The notes under the pieces were generated by a model, which did no database searches, was not told where the DNA came from, and saw nothing but the letters and a program-made list of their open reading frames with translations. Source: Morchella semilibera (lineage: Eukaryota > Ascomycota > Pezizomycetes > Pezizales > Morchellaceae). Taken from it: 64,000 nt of DNA. A program made the translations under genes and the position numbers. Of the stretch, positions 1 through 11,871 are shown piece by piece (positions within the stretch are counted from its first letter, which is position 1; the number at the start of each line of letters is the position of its first letter). The DNA lies in the NCBI GenBank assembly GCA_009192285.1, contig WBVU01000003.1:4371973-4435972 (forward strand), written 5' to 3'.

Positions 1-2749
1 GTAACCTACATAGCGGTTGGGTGGATTGGATACAGCCCTATTATGTACCCCCCATCCTTTTATGATGAGATGGTTGTGTTGGTGGTGTTATGCCACATCC
101 TCGCGCGCTGGGGCATACACCAGTGAACACGTGACCCAATCAGCGAGTGATTGACTGTGACTAGTAATCGACTAGCTACTTACTATTGATGTTTTAATTT
201 TGTGGATCGGGGTGTAACGGGGCCGGGATACAAGTCGTAAGGCCATCAATATATAAGACAGTAGATTTCACCCCTGGGTTCCCCTGCCACTTGGCGGTAT
301 TCTTCTCGGAGCTCGTATAACATCTCGATCTCAGCTCACACCCCTAGCACGTGCAAATTACAGGTGCACAAGGCAATCCAAAGACTTCCCCTTATCAGAC
401 CCCCCATAGAGCGGTAGCACAGTCGAAGCTTCGATAGCAAATGACAGGGACGCGCGTATATCCAAAACTAGGTAAAATGACATAAGCTCATTTTCATCCC
501 TCCTACCGAGGCAAAAGAATACGTTATACGTATAACGACACTTCCAGCCTTTAGCCGGGCCGGGCAGAAAGTGATATGGCTTAACCGGCATCTTTTTTAC
601 CAACCTAAGCCCAAGATCGCAGGAATACAGGATGCCCTGTACACACTTCTGTTCTGTTACTGGGTGATTGAGTCAAAAAAGTACTGGGGTTTGACTGATA
701 GAGATCGATCTCCCGGCCCCGAAAGGAAGCGAATTAAGCAAAGCACCCCCGAGAACCCGGCAAGCTGTGTCCTTTGAATCTCACACCCTATACGATGGCG
801 GATAGCGGGCATGGATCACATACGTGCAGTTAAGTCTTCCTCCGTATTCCCTATCTTTCTCATAATCACCAAGATTATCGTCCTACATTGTTATCGCTAT
901 ATATTTACGTTATTGGGCTACATCAGGTCTTCACTGGAAACTGCTCCTATTCAATATATTTCGTCCTATTTACCACTCTCATGAGAGGCGGATTTACTAA
1001 CGGACTGGACTGCTGGAGAATCAGAATAATCAACCAACGGCCCTTGAAAACAAATTAACGGAGGGTTTAAGGATAGCTAGGGTAGGAGATCAAAATCGAG
1101 ACAACTCTATCACGTAGGATTCTACCTAACGCGTGGTTTCCACAGAAAAACAATATCATTGGCCTAGACTCCCGGCTGCCGACTCTATACACGGCAGGAC
1201 ATAAAATACTCGCTCATGACTGGTAGTAGCGGTAAGTTATCATGGTTTATACAACTCAGTCATACTGGGTCTTAACTACATACCGGGTCTCGACTACATC
1301 CGGGTCTCGACTAGTTAGCGAGACTTTGATCTAAATCCAATGACTACATGAGTGGTTAAAAACCTGTGAGTCTAAGCCTCTATAGTCGAACTCTAAACCA
1401 ATTAGCTTTCTGAGAATTTGACCAATTGTGGTATCTCATTTGCTAATAGTTAATGCTGGGTACTATGATAGAATAAATAAAAAATGGCCTACAACGTCCT
1501 AGTGGGCTCTCATCATGAACTGGATACCCGATAGGTTGTTATACGCCAGGTCTCAGGCTAGCTGTCAACGCTACATCGAACGCTCCCCAAACTACTTTGG
1601 CTGAACTGATAGTGAAATAGTGCAGCATGTGACAGCGTAAGAGATCATGTAAGTGGTGGTTAGGACTTCCAAAGAGATTCCATCTGTTGAATCTATCTAT
1701 TATTCACAGCACTAACCTAGCAGTGGGTACAGTACGAGAGAAATAGTGTGTACAGATATTGATGTCCCTCTGCACATGGTCTTCTAGGTCTATGAATGAA
1801 ACTGGATGCGGGATCTGGAATAGATGTCGTGAAGGCCGGGAAACCAAGAGGGCAGGTAATTGTGAACCAAGGTAGGTGTCTAGACTTACCTGTATATCCC
1901 TTCGGTTAATAAAACAGCCGAGAAGTAGAAACGGTTTTTCGACCCTTTATCTCATCAATTGGGTATATAGGATGTAGTTTTGAGCTGACGAAGCTTAGTG
2001 CATTGCATTGTGATAGTGGACCCACATTACATAACATCCTCTCCATTCCATCCGGGTGGAATAAATGTCTGAGTCACTGGCTTGCAGCTCCTCAGTCTGG
2101 GCAAGAGTTTTCCTCCAATAAAAATCACGCTACCGCCCACAGACATGAGTTGACGTTATTAACTCTTTGCAATTTAGCCTTCTATCGTGCACTAGCCCAC
2201 AGGGACATGTACCTACAAGTGTTAACTCTTGGCAGGCTACTATTCCAGGGGTACTACAGTCCTAAACGGAACTTCTCTGCTGGCCAATATCATAATCCTC
2301 TAATTCCTACCACCTACAACCGAGTCTGGCAGACCTAAGAGATATATATAGAGAGTAGAGGTATTGACTACATTTTGGCATTCTGTTGTTCCAATAGGTA
2401 TCACAACCTCAAACGGACCTCATTCCTATTGCGTTGGGCAGCTAACACAACCAACTCCTACTCAATTGAGCAGATGGAGTCTCCATCTCGCATAGGGCTG
2501 TGGTTCCGGCCGATTACCAAACCCTGCAGCCCACTGCACCAGAACGCACACATCAACCCCTGACCCGGGGATCAAGTTGTCTCTGCATTGCATTGCATCT
2601 ACTCAGAAAGAGCCTAGATAGATAACCCTGGGCATTTCGGCGGCTACCGATAGTAGCTTCTAGGGCATACAGATAAATAGGCCCGCAATTCCCCCCCTCC
2701 GATCATTACCCAACACCTCTGCCCTCAAGCCAACATCTATATACATATA
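1..2749. other. Intergenic, no gene seen
   Basis: No open frame here has a protein-like composition, a recognisable domain or plausible splice partners. The longest frames (around 2003-2338 and 2375-2563) have no family resemblance. The last 100 bases are pyrimidine-rich with TATATA just before the flavoprotein start and probably form its promoter and 5' leader. Confidence 0.5.
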
Positions 2750-4508
2750 ATGGTCCTAAAACGCCCCACCTTCGGCCTTCTCGCCCTTGCAGCCCTCACT
2801 GCAGCAACAAAAGGCACCCCACAATGCCGCTGCTTCCCCACCGACCCCTGCTGGCCCTCCTCCAAAGATTGGAGCACTCTTAATAGCACCGTCTCTGGCC
2901 GCCTGATTGCCACAATCCCTATCGGATCGGTCTGCCATGTCCCAACCTACGATGAAGAGCGCTGTAAGCTCCTCCAAGACAATTGGCACGACCCCAGCGG
3001 CCACGATGAGTCCTCCTCCTCCATCATGGCACCCGTGTGGGCAGCACAGAGCTGTGACCCCTTCACGGATCCCTCCACTCCCTGCGAGTTCGGGAATTAC
3101 GTCCGCTACGCCATCAACGTAACCAGTCCCGCTGACATTGCCGCGGGAATCGCCTTTGCAAAGGAGCATAACATCCGCCTCGTCGTCCGCAACACCGGCC
3201 ACGACTACCTTGGAAAGTCCACGGGCGCGGGTGCGCTCGGAATTTGGACCCACCACCTCAAGGACATCACCTACACGCCTACATACAGCGGTGCGGCGAA
3301 CTGGACGGGTGCCGCGATGAAGCTGGGTGCCGGTGTGCAGGGGTTTGAGGCGTACCGGGCGGCGGACGCCCACGGCGTGACTGTCGTGGGGGGTGAGTGC
3401 GATACTGTCGGGATTGCGGGGGGATACACGCAGGGGGGCGGCCACAGCGCCCTCATGTCAAAGTATGGGTTGGCGGCCGACCAGGTGCTTGAGTGGGAGG
3501 TTGTGACGGCGGACGGGGTACACCGGGTTGCGAACCGGAATGAGAACAGCGACCTGTACTGGGCGCTGAGCGGCGGTGGTGGCGGGACATATGGCGTGGT
3601 GACATCAATGACGGTTAAGGCGCGCCCAGATGGTGTGACGACAGCGGCGAAACTGACCTTTACGCACGATGGGAGTGCAGAGATGGTGGAGAAGTGGTAT
3701 GAGGCGCTCGATGCGTTCCACCAGATGACGCCGTCATATACGGATCGTGGTGCATTCAGCGTCAATGTATATTTCACCGGGTCGTTCTCTCTCGGCCCTT
3801 GGTTTGGACCCGGATTGACAAAGGCCGAGAGTGAGGAACTTTTGGCACCGCTGGTGGAGAAGCTTGATGAGCTCGAGCTGCCATATACGTACAATATGAC
3901 CGAGTTCCCGTCATACTTGTCGGCGTTCAACGAGATGTTTGACTACATCGCCGTCGGTATCGCGCAGTACGGTGGCCGCCTCATTCCCCGGAAGACGGTG
4001 CTAGAGGACCGCGAGGCATTGAACAAGGCAATCAGGAGCATAATTGATACCGGCTCATTGGTCTTCGAGGTCACCACCCACCCGACGTTGGAGGTCGCCG
4101 GATACCCCGACAATGCGGTCCTCCCTGCATGGAGAGACAACGAGCTGAACCTTGTCGTCACCATGTAAGAACCAATTCCTCCCCCTCAGAGTCCTACATA
4201 ACTGACACACATGATATAGCCCCTGGAACGACACTGCGCCAATGACGAAAGCCTACGCCGACCAAAAGACAATCACCAACGTCTGGGACGCCGCGCTGCG
4301 CGAGATTGCCCCTGACTCGGGCGTGTACATGAACGAGGCGGACCCCTTTGAGCCAAACTTCCAGAAGGAGTTCTTTGGCGTCAACTACGACCGCCTGCTC
4401 AGCATCAAGGACAAGTATGACCCGGACCAGATCTTCTATGCGATCACGGCCGTGGGCAGCGACAGGTGGATGGCCGAGGAAAGCGGGAGACTGTGCAGAA
4501 GTGGGTAG
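2750..4508 (+). CDS. Secreted BBE-like FAD-linked oxidoreductase
   Basis: Two exons (2750-4164 and 4220-4508) joined by a 55-nt GTAAGA...ATATAG intron give 567 residues. Residues 1-22 form a hydrophobic signal peptide, and several NxS/T sites and paired cysteines suggest an extracellular or vesicular enzyme. The FAD_binding_4 (PCMH) fold is clear: RNTGHDYLGKS carries His151, the usual 8-alpha-histidyl FAD attachment site, and GGECDTVGIAGGYTQGGGHS carries Cys217 at the position of the 6-S-cysteinyl bond of berberine-bridge enzymes, so bicovalent FAD is likely. Exon 2 encodes the C-terminal BBE domain (NYDRLLSIKDKYDP, then YAITAVGSDRW). Such enzymes oxidise alcohols, sugars or alkaloid-like substrates; the substrate cannot be inferred. 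No other biosynthetic genes lie nearby, so cluster membership is unsupported. Confidence 0.93.
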
Positions 4509-6637
4509 ATTCCTGTTGCTTGTCTTGTGGTGCTGGACTGATGGGTTAGGCGGGCCGGAGGCGGGACATGATGAGCTGTAGGTGGAGACCTTTAGGGAGG
4601 TATGTATAGTTATTCAAAAGTCCCGGGACAACGCACCACGAGTTGCTACGGGGGCTTGTCCCGGGATTTTTGGCATGGAGGTATAATAGCATGGTTATGT
4701 AGATAGCTAGCCGTAGTAATTACATGTAATACCAATAACGTCCGTGACCTCGTGCCTGAGTTATCAATCAATCAATACCCGCCGTCTCACTAGTCGTTCG
4801 GTGCCGACAGGCCGCGCCGCGTCGCCCCGCACAAAGGTCGCCGCCCCGCCCCCGGGAATGTCATGGCCCCACCCATCCACCCCACCATACCTCTACCCAT
4901 ATCCCCCCGCGTGTAGTATATCATGAACAGGTAGTACCCGCTACTATCTAGATACATATCTCGTCTGGGCGGCGAAGCCCCCCACCCCGCTAAGACGCCG
5001 CCCTGGTCACCCCCGGTTGCTCCGCCAGCACTAGGTTGACCTGATCAAGGAGTGTTATATACAGTTAAGTAGAATTGATGCGCTATAAAGGCAGGTCTCC
5101 CGGCCCGCTCTTACAGCACCCCCCCCCCCCCAACCCGGGCCGGGGGAAACAATTCTACCAGACCCCCGCTAGCTTGGTCACTGTTCTGTCCGCGGAGTGT
5201 CATTAGAATGGGCGTGTAACTAGCTAGACACCCCGTCGGCGGCGAAGCCCCCCATCCCGTGCCGTCGACCCGCAGCTAAGGTTACCCAACACCTGCTGTC
5301 CGTGCACAAAGCCCGTATGGTACAAAAGAGCACCTATACCCCACCCCCCCCCAGGACGGACCTTGTGGGGGTTAGTTGGTGGTCAATGATCAAAGAGCAG
5401 GTTATCATTTCGGTGTGGTAGAGGCTCTAATCTAACGAAAGGGAAGCTATTTAGGTGAGCAGAGGTACTGCCTGTTTCGCCTCTGGGGCCGTAGCGTGGC
5501 GTGTTAAGGCTAAGCTCGGCCGGCCCGGACGATATAATACGACCCCCAGGGCTTTAGACGCTACGAGGCACGGGTTAGGGCGTATAACCCCCGGCCCCGT
5601 TATGTTACCAACGCGACACGGCCCCCCGCGGGAGTATCAGTACACTACAGACACCACCGGCCCCACACAGCCGCGGACATTTCGGACCCGGAATGCCCCC
5701 CCCCCCTGTTATCCTCTAAGGCCGGGCGGGCGCTGCTGGTCTGTTAAGCTTTACGGTACCCGCTCGAGTTGGAGTTAGGTGTTTATGTAGGGCCAATGAC
5801 CACTACATGTACGTACGCAACCCCACCCCACCCCGCCGACCCAGGACATACCAACACACCAACATACCAACCAATGCATACGCTAAGTCTAATCCACCCC
5901 CCCCCCCCACCCTAAAAAGAGAAAGAAAGGCGCACCCTACCTCTACCCTGCACACGTGTATGAAGTATTACGATTACTGATGTAAACAAAAACAAAGTGT
6001 ATGAAGTATCAATACCCCACGATCGAGTGATATCCCGTGAAGCTGCGCTTATGCATGGCCCGGGGGTGTTACCGGGGCATAGCCACAGTATAGAAAGGAC
6101 CGGACAGAAGGAGAAACCCCTATGTATATACAAGCCGTGCCCCAACCCTACCCTACCCTACCCACCCTACCCACACCACAAACCACCCCCAGACGGCGCA
6201 AGAGCTGGGAGGTAGGTAGGTACATGCCAATGACCACGCACACCCCCCCCCCCCCCCAAACCCCGCCCCGTAGTACTGCGGCACTCTACGTTAAATACTC
6301 CATACTCTCTCTGCCCAGGGAGAGCCAAGCCATTCCCGCTACCCACAGCCCGCCGAGTGACGGCCCGTGACCGGGCTGCCTGAAGGAATGCTATTTTCGG
6401 TGCGCGCCCTATGTACCATTGTATTGTATTGATTGTATTGTATTGATTGTGGCCATAGCTACCAGAGAGAACAAGACAGGACAGGCAGGGCGGACTGTCC
6501 AAAATACCGTCCACAAGACACAAAGCCCAAACCCAAAGCAGCACCCAATTTATTTCTACGGAAGAGGGGAGGGAACAAAACACGACCCAGTAAATAAACA
6601 AACAAAAAATAACCAAACCCCAAGCCCCAAAAAAGCC
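4509..6637. other. Intergenic, C-rich low complexity
   Basis: No gene recognised. The stretch is dominated by long C-runs (near 5120, 5343, 5700, 5900 and 6245), a CCCTA-type degenerate array near 6140-6175, and ATTGT-type repeats near 6418-6450. TACATGTA occurs at 4721 and 5804. Frames here are artefacts of high GC and low complexity. Confidence 0.5.
4616..4671. repeat. Short inverted repeat downstream of the flavoprotein gene
   Basis: The arms at 4616-4631 and 4656-4671 are complementary with one mismatch and share the core TCCCGGGACAA. They enclose a 24-nt loop about 110 nt after the stop codon. It could be a 3'-UTR hairpin or a tiny foldback element; no second copy was found in the window. 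Confidence 0.55.
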
Positions 6638-8273
6638 CTACTCCAACCCAATCATACTCTCCCGATACGCGCCGACGATCTCGTCCCTCCCCCTACACAT
6701 TCGTTAGCCACCCCACCCAAGCCACAAAGCAAAAAGGCGGAGACCTACCTGGCCCGCGCACCCCTAGCGCGGTCCATGCTATGCGCCAGCCTGTCGACGC
6801 CCCTGCGTATAGTCTCCATGTGGACCTCGAGCGGCATCTCCCCCACGCGCATGTCAGCCAAGACGCCCGGCGCCGCAACGCGCGCGCGCAGGTCCTCGAG
6901 GTCGCTGCTCATCTTCTCGAGCCGCAGCAGGCTCGCGCGGACATGGTCGACGGCGCGGCCGCGGCAGGCCGTCAGGTCCTGCAGTAGGTGCAGGTTTGCC
7001 TCGTAGCGCGCGGACGTGCCCGGGTAGGCGCCGAACGCCTCCCAGATCCTCCAGAGCTGTTGGGTGGTTGGTTAGTTGGGTTTCTGGGAGGAGGAGGGGG
7101 GGGGGGGTACTATGTCCTGGTGTGCCTTTAGCGCGGCGATGTCGCTCCCCTCGCGCGTAGCCACGTCGTTGATGGTCTTGAGGAGCTGCTCGAGGTGCTC
7201 CAGGTCGTCGAGGACCGTGCGCGCGCGCAGGATCAGCGCCTGGATGTTGGTGTCCATGACGTTTCCGGCGGCGACAAAAGTTTCGCGGACGGAGGCCTCT
7301 GCCTGGGCGAGGGTTGAGAGGCGGCGGAAGGGCGCGAGGGCTAGCGCCACTAGCGGGTTCTGCGCGGACGAGGCGAGCTGAAGGTTGCGCGTGTGGGTTA
7401 GGGTGCGGAGGACGTAGTTGTCGATGGAGATGATGCTGTCCACTACGCCGTTGACGGAGGAGCCGAAGCGCGAGAGGTCGCTCGACGTGGACTTTGCGGC
7501 GCGGATGAAGTCGTCGAGGCGGGTTGAGAGCTCGTCGCTGTTTTTTTTTGCGCGGCGTTAGTTAGTGGCCCCGGGGGGGGAAGGGGGGGCGGGGGGGGGG
7601 CAGACCGGCACCCGAGCTCGGAGGCACGGACGAGCACGTTCAGGTCCGACAACGCAAACTCGGACCGCTTGAGATCGTACGCGAGCCCCGACTCACTCGC
7701 CGACTTCTCCAGGATCTCCCCAAAGTTCGCCTGCAGGTCCACGAGGCCCTCAAAGTCCGTTGTGTGCGGCGCGGTCTTTGTGGGGTTGCTAGCGCAGAGC
7801 GGGATGTCGAGCAGCGCGACGCCCGGGATCGCGCACAGCGGCTGCTGCACGGCGCGCAGGAGCGGCGCGGACAGCGCGCGGTAGAGGGAGGCGCCCAGCA
7901 CGGCGGTGAGGTACAGGGCTAGCAGGACTGTGAGCGGGGTGCGCAGGAGCGTGAGGAGGCTGGTTAGGGTGTCGCGCGCGAAGAGGAGGAGGGAGAGCAC
8001 GGTGTTGCCGAGGAAGGCGAAGGTTTCGGTGGTGGGGTTGGGGGCGGCATCTTTTCGAGGGGTGGGTGTTGTGCTGGAGGTGGAGGCGGCGCGGGGGCGC
8101 GGGCGCAGACGGGGGCGGAGACGCCGGATCCGGGGTTTGGGCGTGCGGCTGGCGGTGGAGCTGCTGGTGTCTGTGCTTGTGCCTGGGTCGGGTGTGGGTG
8201 TGGGTGTGGGTGCGGGTGAGGGTGAGGGTGGGTGGAAGGGCGCGGGCACCTCGCTGGTGGCTCTGCGGGTCAT
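6638..8273 (-). CDS. Predicted membrane protein with long coiled-coil region
   Basis: Four exons on the minus strand: 8273-7612, 7537-7111, 7056-6749 and 6692-6638, about 483 residues. The first donor could instead be at 7605, adding two codons. The last intron has a good GCTAAC branch site and leads to a 55-nt final exon ending in IGLE. Residues 1-80 are Pro/Ser/Thr-rich with TP repeats and an Arg/Pro stretch. Residues about 86-130 are strongly hydrophobic, giving one or two membrane segments. The rest is helical and heptad-like, with LEHLEQLLKTIND and RLEKMSSDLEDLRARV. I do not recognise the family; the layout suits an organelle or nuclear-envelope anchored coiled-coil protein, but this is only inference. 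Introns 1 and 2 contain long sense-strand C-tracts. Confidence 0.75.
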
Positions 8274-9265
8274 TGTGGCGGTGTTTGAGGTGTAGTGAAG
8301 AAGGATGTGAACAGAGACAGAGGGAGAAGAGGGGAAGGACAGCTTTTCTACCCAGATTCCACCCAATTAATGAAAGACAGTCGATTGGTGTGCTGTTGGC
8401 CGCTGTGGAGCGTGAATCAGGCAACCCATATGTAAGCGAAGAGCGCGGCTAGAGGTTAGCGCGCCTTGGCGGCGCTTTGTCACGTGGCGCGTTAGTGGTA
8501 GTTCTCTGCTTCGTTTCTTTAGTTCATCATCATCAAGAGATTATCGTCTTGGGCATCGTGAATGTGATTCATCAAGAAACCTCCTTCTCGTTAATTTACA
8601 TCAATCAGAACCTTTATTCGTACACCGCCAAGAGAGAACACCTTCCCTCTATCGATGGACAAAGAAGAACTCACCGCCGATCACTCGAATCCCTTCCTTG
8701 AGAATATATGATATCTCCTAATGTCTACACTGTATAAATCCCCTTCCTTGATATAATATGTATATCTCCTCTCATCCACACCGATCTCTCTCTCAATCAA
8801 TACAAGTGTATAACATCTCCTCTCTCTCAATACACGGACTGCGTGTCTCTGAGGCCTGCCGTAGCCGAGACTGTCGTCAGGGTTAGGGTTGTGATTACTA
8901 CTCTGCATGTTGTGTGTGCTGTTATCAGTGCGTGCCGGTACGGATGGGGGCGTTTATTGGAGAATTGTATACATACACAGTAGTAGGTATGTCAATGGTT
9001 GGTTGGACATCAATCCATGTCGTAGCCAACAGTCCAATGGGACGGACTACTTACATTCATATATCGGACTGCAGTCCAAACAGTGGGCTGTGGTCTATCT
9101 TAGAATCTTTGGCTGCCCTGTCCAGGACCAGTGTCCGGCCGCACAGCCCATCACTCGACACCCGGCGTTACCCTGCCCGCGCCCCCAACCACCACCCCAC
9201 CAATGCGGCTCTGCGGGACAACCCCACAACCAATCCCACAACCAATTCCCCCCCCCCACCTCCAT
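8274..9265. other. Divergent intergenic region
   Basis: Lies between two divergently transcribed genes. It includes CTCTCT-rich stretches (about 8780-8830) and ATATC repeats. No independent gene is supported; the frames entering from the right are shadows of the synthetase gene. Confidence 0.5.
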
Positions 9266-10744
9266 ATGCGCGCCCGCCTCTCCCCCCTGCTCCACCGGGG
9301 GCCCCGCCTCCCCCACCACCACTCGCGGCGCCCCCTCTGCAGCAGCCACGCCCCCGCCCCCACCCCAGCCGACCACCGCGCCATCGCCGCGTCCCAGGAC
9401 CTCCTCATCACGCACCCAGCCTCGCCCGGCTCGCCGCTCTTCCCGCCGCACGGCGCCCGCATCTTCGCGAAGCTGCAGGCCCTCCTGCGCGCCCAGTACG
9501 CCGTCTACGGCTACGACGAGGTCATCACGCCCACAATCTACAAGCGCTCGCTGTGGGAGACCAGCGGCCACTGGGACAACTACAAGGACGACATGTTCTC
9601 CGTGTCTGGCCGCGCCGCGCAGGAGGAGGAGGCCGAAGGCGAAGGCGAGTACGGGCTCAAGCCAATGAACTGCCCCGGCCACTGCCTGCTGTTCAAGCAT
9701 GCCGCCGCCGCAAGGAGCTTCCGCGACCTCCCCGTGCGCTACGCGGACTTTGCGCCGCTCCACCGGTACGCCCCCCCCCCCCGGGAGACACAACCGGCTA
9801 CTAACCGTGGGTACAGGAACGAGCTCTCGGGCGCCCTCAGCGGCCTGACCCGCGTGCGCAAGTTCCACCAAGACGACGCCCACATCTTCTGCCGCCCGCT
9901 CCAAATCGGGCCCGAAATCGCCTCGACCCTGCGCCTAATCACAACAGTCTACGCCGTCTTCCACCTCCCCATCCACAAGCTCGTGCTCTCCACGCGGCCC
10001 GCGCACCACATCGGCACCGCCGCAGAGTGGGACCGCGCCGAAGCGGCGCTCACAGCCGCCCTCGACGCCTCGCGCACGCCGTGGACGCTCAGCCCCGGCG
10101 ACGGCGCCTTCTACGGCCCAAAGATCGACATCCTCGTCACGGACGCGCACGGGAAGCACCACCAGACCGCCACGGTCCAGCTGGACTTCCAGCTGCCCCG
10201 CCGATTCGAACTGTCGTATCTTGCGCCGGCGCCCGAGGCCGAGGCGCGCGGCGAGGTGCCCCCGGCCGGGAGCGCGGAGTGGGACACGAGCGGGCGGGTC
10301 ACCCCCGTCATCATACACCGCGCGGTGTTGGGCAGCGTGGAGCGCTTCATGGCCCTGCTCATGGAGCACTACGGCGGGAGGTGGCCGTTCTGGCTGTCGC
10401 CGAGGCAGGCCGTGGTGCTCCCTGTTTCGGCGGCGTCGGTCCGCTATGCGAGGGGGGTGAGGGATGTTGTGGCCGGCGTGGGCGCGGGGGACGGTACGGC
10501 GGCGCCGATGAGTCGCAGGACGTTTGCGGTTGACCTTGACGCGAGCGGGAACTCGCTCGCGAAGAAGGTTAAGGCTGCGCGGGTGGCGGGGTATAACCAT
10601 ATCCTTGTTGTGGGCGAGCGGGATGCCGAGGCGGGGACCGTGGCGGTGGAGACGGTGCGCGGCGAGCCGGGCGCTGGGAAGCGCGTCATGGGCCCTGAGG
10701 AGGTGTATGCGCATTTTGTGGCGCTGGAGGATCGGTATCTGTAG
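9266..10744 (+). CDS. MST1: Mitochondrial threonyl-tRNA synthetase
   Basis: Class II synthetase charging mitochondrial tRNA-Thr. Exons 9266-9765 and 9817-10744 (475 residues) flank a 51-nt GTACGC...TACAG intron with a CTAAC branch site. The ATG at 9266 gives an Arg-rich, acid-free presequence (MRARLSPLLHRGPRL), typical of matrix targeting; an in-frame ATG at 9203 is the alternative. The catalytic core shows KPMNCPGHCLLFK with the zinc-ligand Cys, motif 2 in TRVRKFHQDDAHIFC with its zinc His, and motif 3 in IIHRAVLGSVERFMALL. The C-terminus (from about LSPRQAVVLPVS) is the anticodon-binding HGTP domain. TGS and editing domains are absent, as in mitochondrial forms. The gene converges on the Maf gene with about 190 bp between stop codons. 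Confidence 0.93.
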   Translation: MRARLSPLLHRGPRLPHHHSRRPLCSSHAPAPTPADHRAIAASQDLLITHPASPGSPLFPPHGARIFAKLQALLRAQYAVYGYDEVITPTIYKRSLWETSGHWDNYKDDMFSVSGRAAQEEEAEGEGEYGLKPMNCPGHCLLFKHAAAARSFRDLPVRYADFAPLHRYAPPPRETQPATNRGYRNELSGALSGLTRVRKFHQDDAHIFCRPLQIGPEIASTLRLITTVYAVFHLPIHKLVLSTRPAHHIGTAAEWDRAEAALTAALDASRTPWTLSPGDGAFYGPKIDILVTDAHGKHHQTATVQLDFQLPRRFELSYLAPAPEAEARGEVPPAGSAEWDTSGRVTPVIIHRAVLGSVERFMALLMEHYGGRWPFWLSPRQAVVLPVSAASVRYARGVRDVVAGVGAGDGTAAPMSRRTFAVDLDASGNSLAKKVKAARVAGYNHILVVGERDAEAGTVAVETVRGEPGAGKRVMGPEEVYAHFVALEDRYL

Positions 10745-10937
10745 ATAGGTAGATAGAGGAAAAATAGAAGAAATTGAGTAGAGTGTACAGTAGAGTTGCT
10801 TGTAGACTTGGATGTATTGTGTTCTATTGTATTGTATCATTCATTTATTCATAAACTAGAGCTAGAGGAGACATTACAGAGCCAGAAAGAGACATTCATT
10901 ACATCTATCCACCCAAAGCCAACAAAAAGAAACGCAC

Positions 10938-11871
10938 CTACTCCCCCTCCTCCTCCTCCTCCTGCATCTCCTCCGCGCTCATAGCCTTCTCAATAACCCT
11001 CAGGGTACCCCTGAGCGGCAGTCCAACAACGTTATCGAACGTGCCCTCGATCCGCTTAACCAGTATTCCGCCGGTACCCTGTATGGCGTATCCGCCAGCC
11101 TTATCCGCGCCCTCACGCGTCTTGACATACGCCTCGAGCAGCTCGTCCGTGACCATCTTGTCGAACTCGACGGTAGTCTCCTCGACATGGCTCTCCTGCG
11201 CATACCCAGGGTGGACCACCGTCTCCAGCGGCACCATCGCCACAACCGCCGTATACCTGTCCCGTCAGCCACTGTGTCCCCGGGGCAGGGGGGGGGGGGG
11301 ACATACACCTTGTGGGGCATTCCGTCGCGCAGCGTCTTGAGCATTGCCAGGTGGCCCTCCTCGCTGCGCGGCTTCTCGATGATCTCGCCCTCGTACGTGA
11401 CGATGACCGTGTCCGCGGCCAGCACCATGGCCGGCTCGCCCAGCGCCGCGTTGTCGATCTCGGCGCGGTACACGTCCGCGCACTTGTTTGTGGCCGTGGC
11501 GAGCACGTACTCGAAGGGCGTGTACTGCGTCTTGTCCAGGTTCTCGGCAAACTTGGAGGGGATCACCTCGATGTCTGTTAACCCGATCTTTGTTGTCCCA
11601 TGTTAGCTTTCGTCTGTGGGATGGGGGGGGGGGGGAGAGGTACGAGGGAGAGGAGCTGCTTGCGCCGCGGGCTGGCGGACGCGAGGACGAAGCGCTTGCC
11701 GCGGAGGGCGTTGAGGGCCGGGAGGCTGAGGGGGGCGCGCGGGCGGGGCGACTTGGTGCGTGTGTAGGGGGGTGGGGGGGCGGGGCTGGGGGTTGCGGAG
11801 TCGGGGAGGCGGATGGCGCCGGGGGTGGGGGCGTCGCCGCCGAGGAGGGTGTTGTAGAGCCACGATGCCAT
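10938..11871 (-). CDS. Maf-family nucleoside triphosphate pyrophosphatase
   Basis: Three exons: 11871-11644, 11587-11307 and 11256-10938, 275 residues. Intron 2 uses a perfect GTATGT donor and both introns have a 13-base sense C-tract. The Maf fold is recognised from the N-terminal ASASPRRKQLLSLIGL signature, the conserved AADTVI block, and the KTLRDGMPHKVYTAVVAM region that spans intron 2. A GGYAIQGTGG block supplies the substrate-pocket residues. Maf proteins hydrolyse non-canonical or methylated nucleotides (dTTP/UTP, m7GTP, pseudo-UTP) and so clean the nucleotide pool; the preferred substrate cannot be told here. An N-terminal extension of about 55 residues is Pro-rich, and the C-terminus ends in a poly-Glu tail. 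Confidence 0.93.

Noticed and set aside
2003-2563. Two plus-strand frames before the flavoprotein gene
   Set aside because: No domain, odd composition, no splice sites linking them; probably chance frames.
6139-6176. Telomere-like CCCTA/CCCACC array
   Set aside because: Short, irregular and flanked by ordinary sequence; not a telomere end. The same applies to TTAGG-type repeats near 26100 and CCCTTA repeats near 45850.
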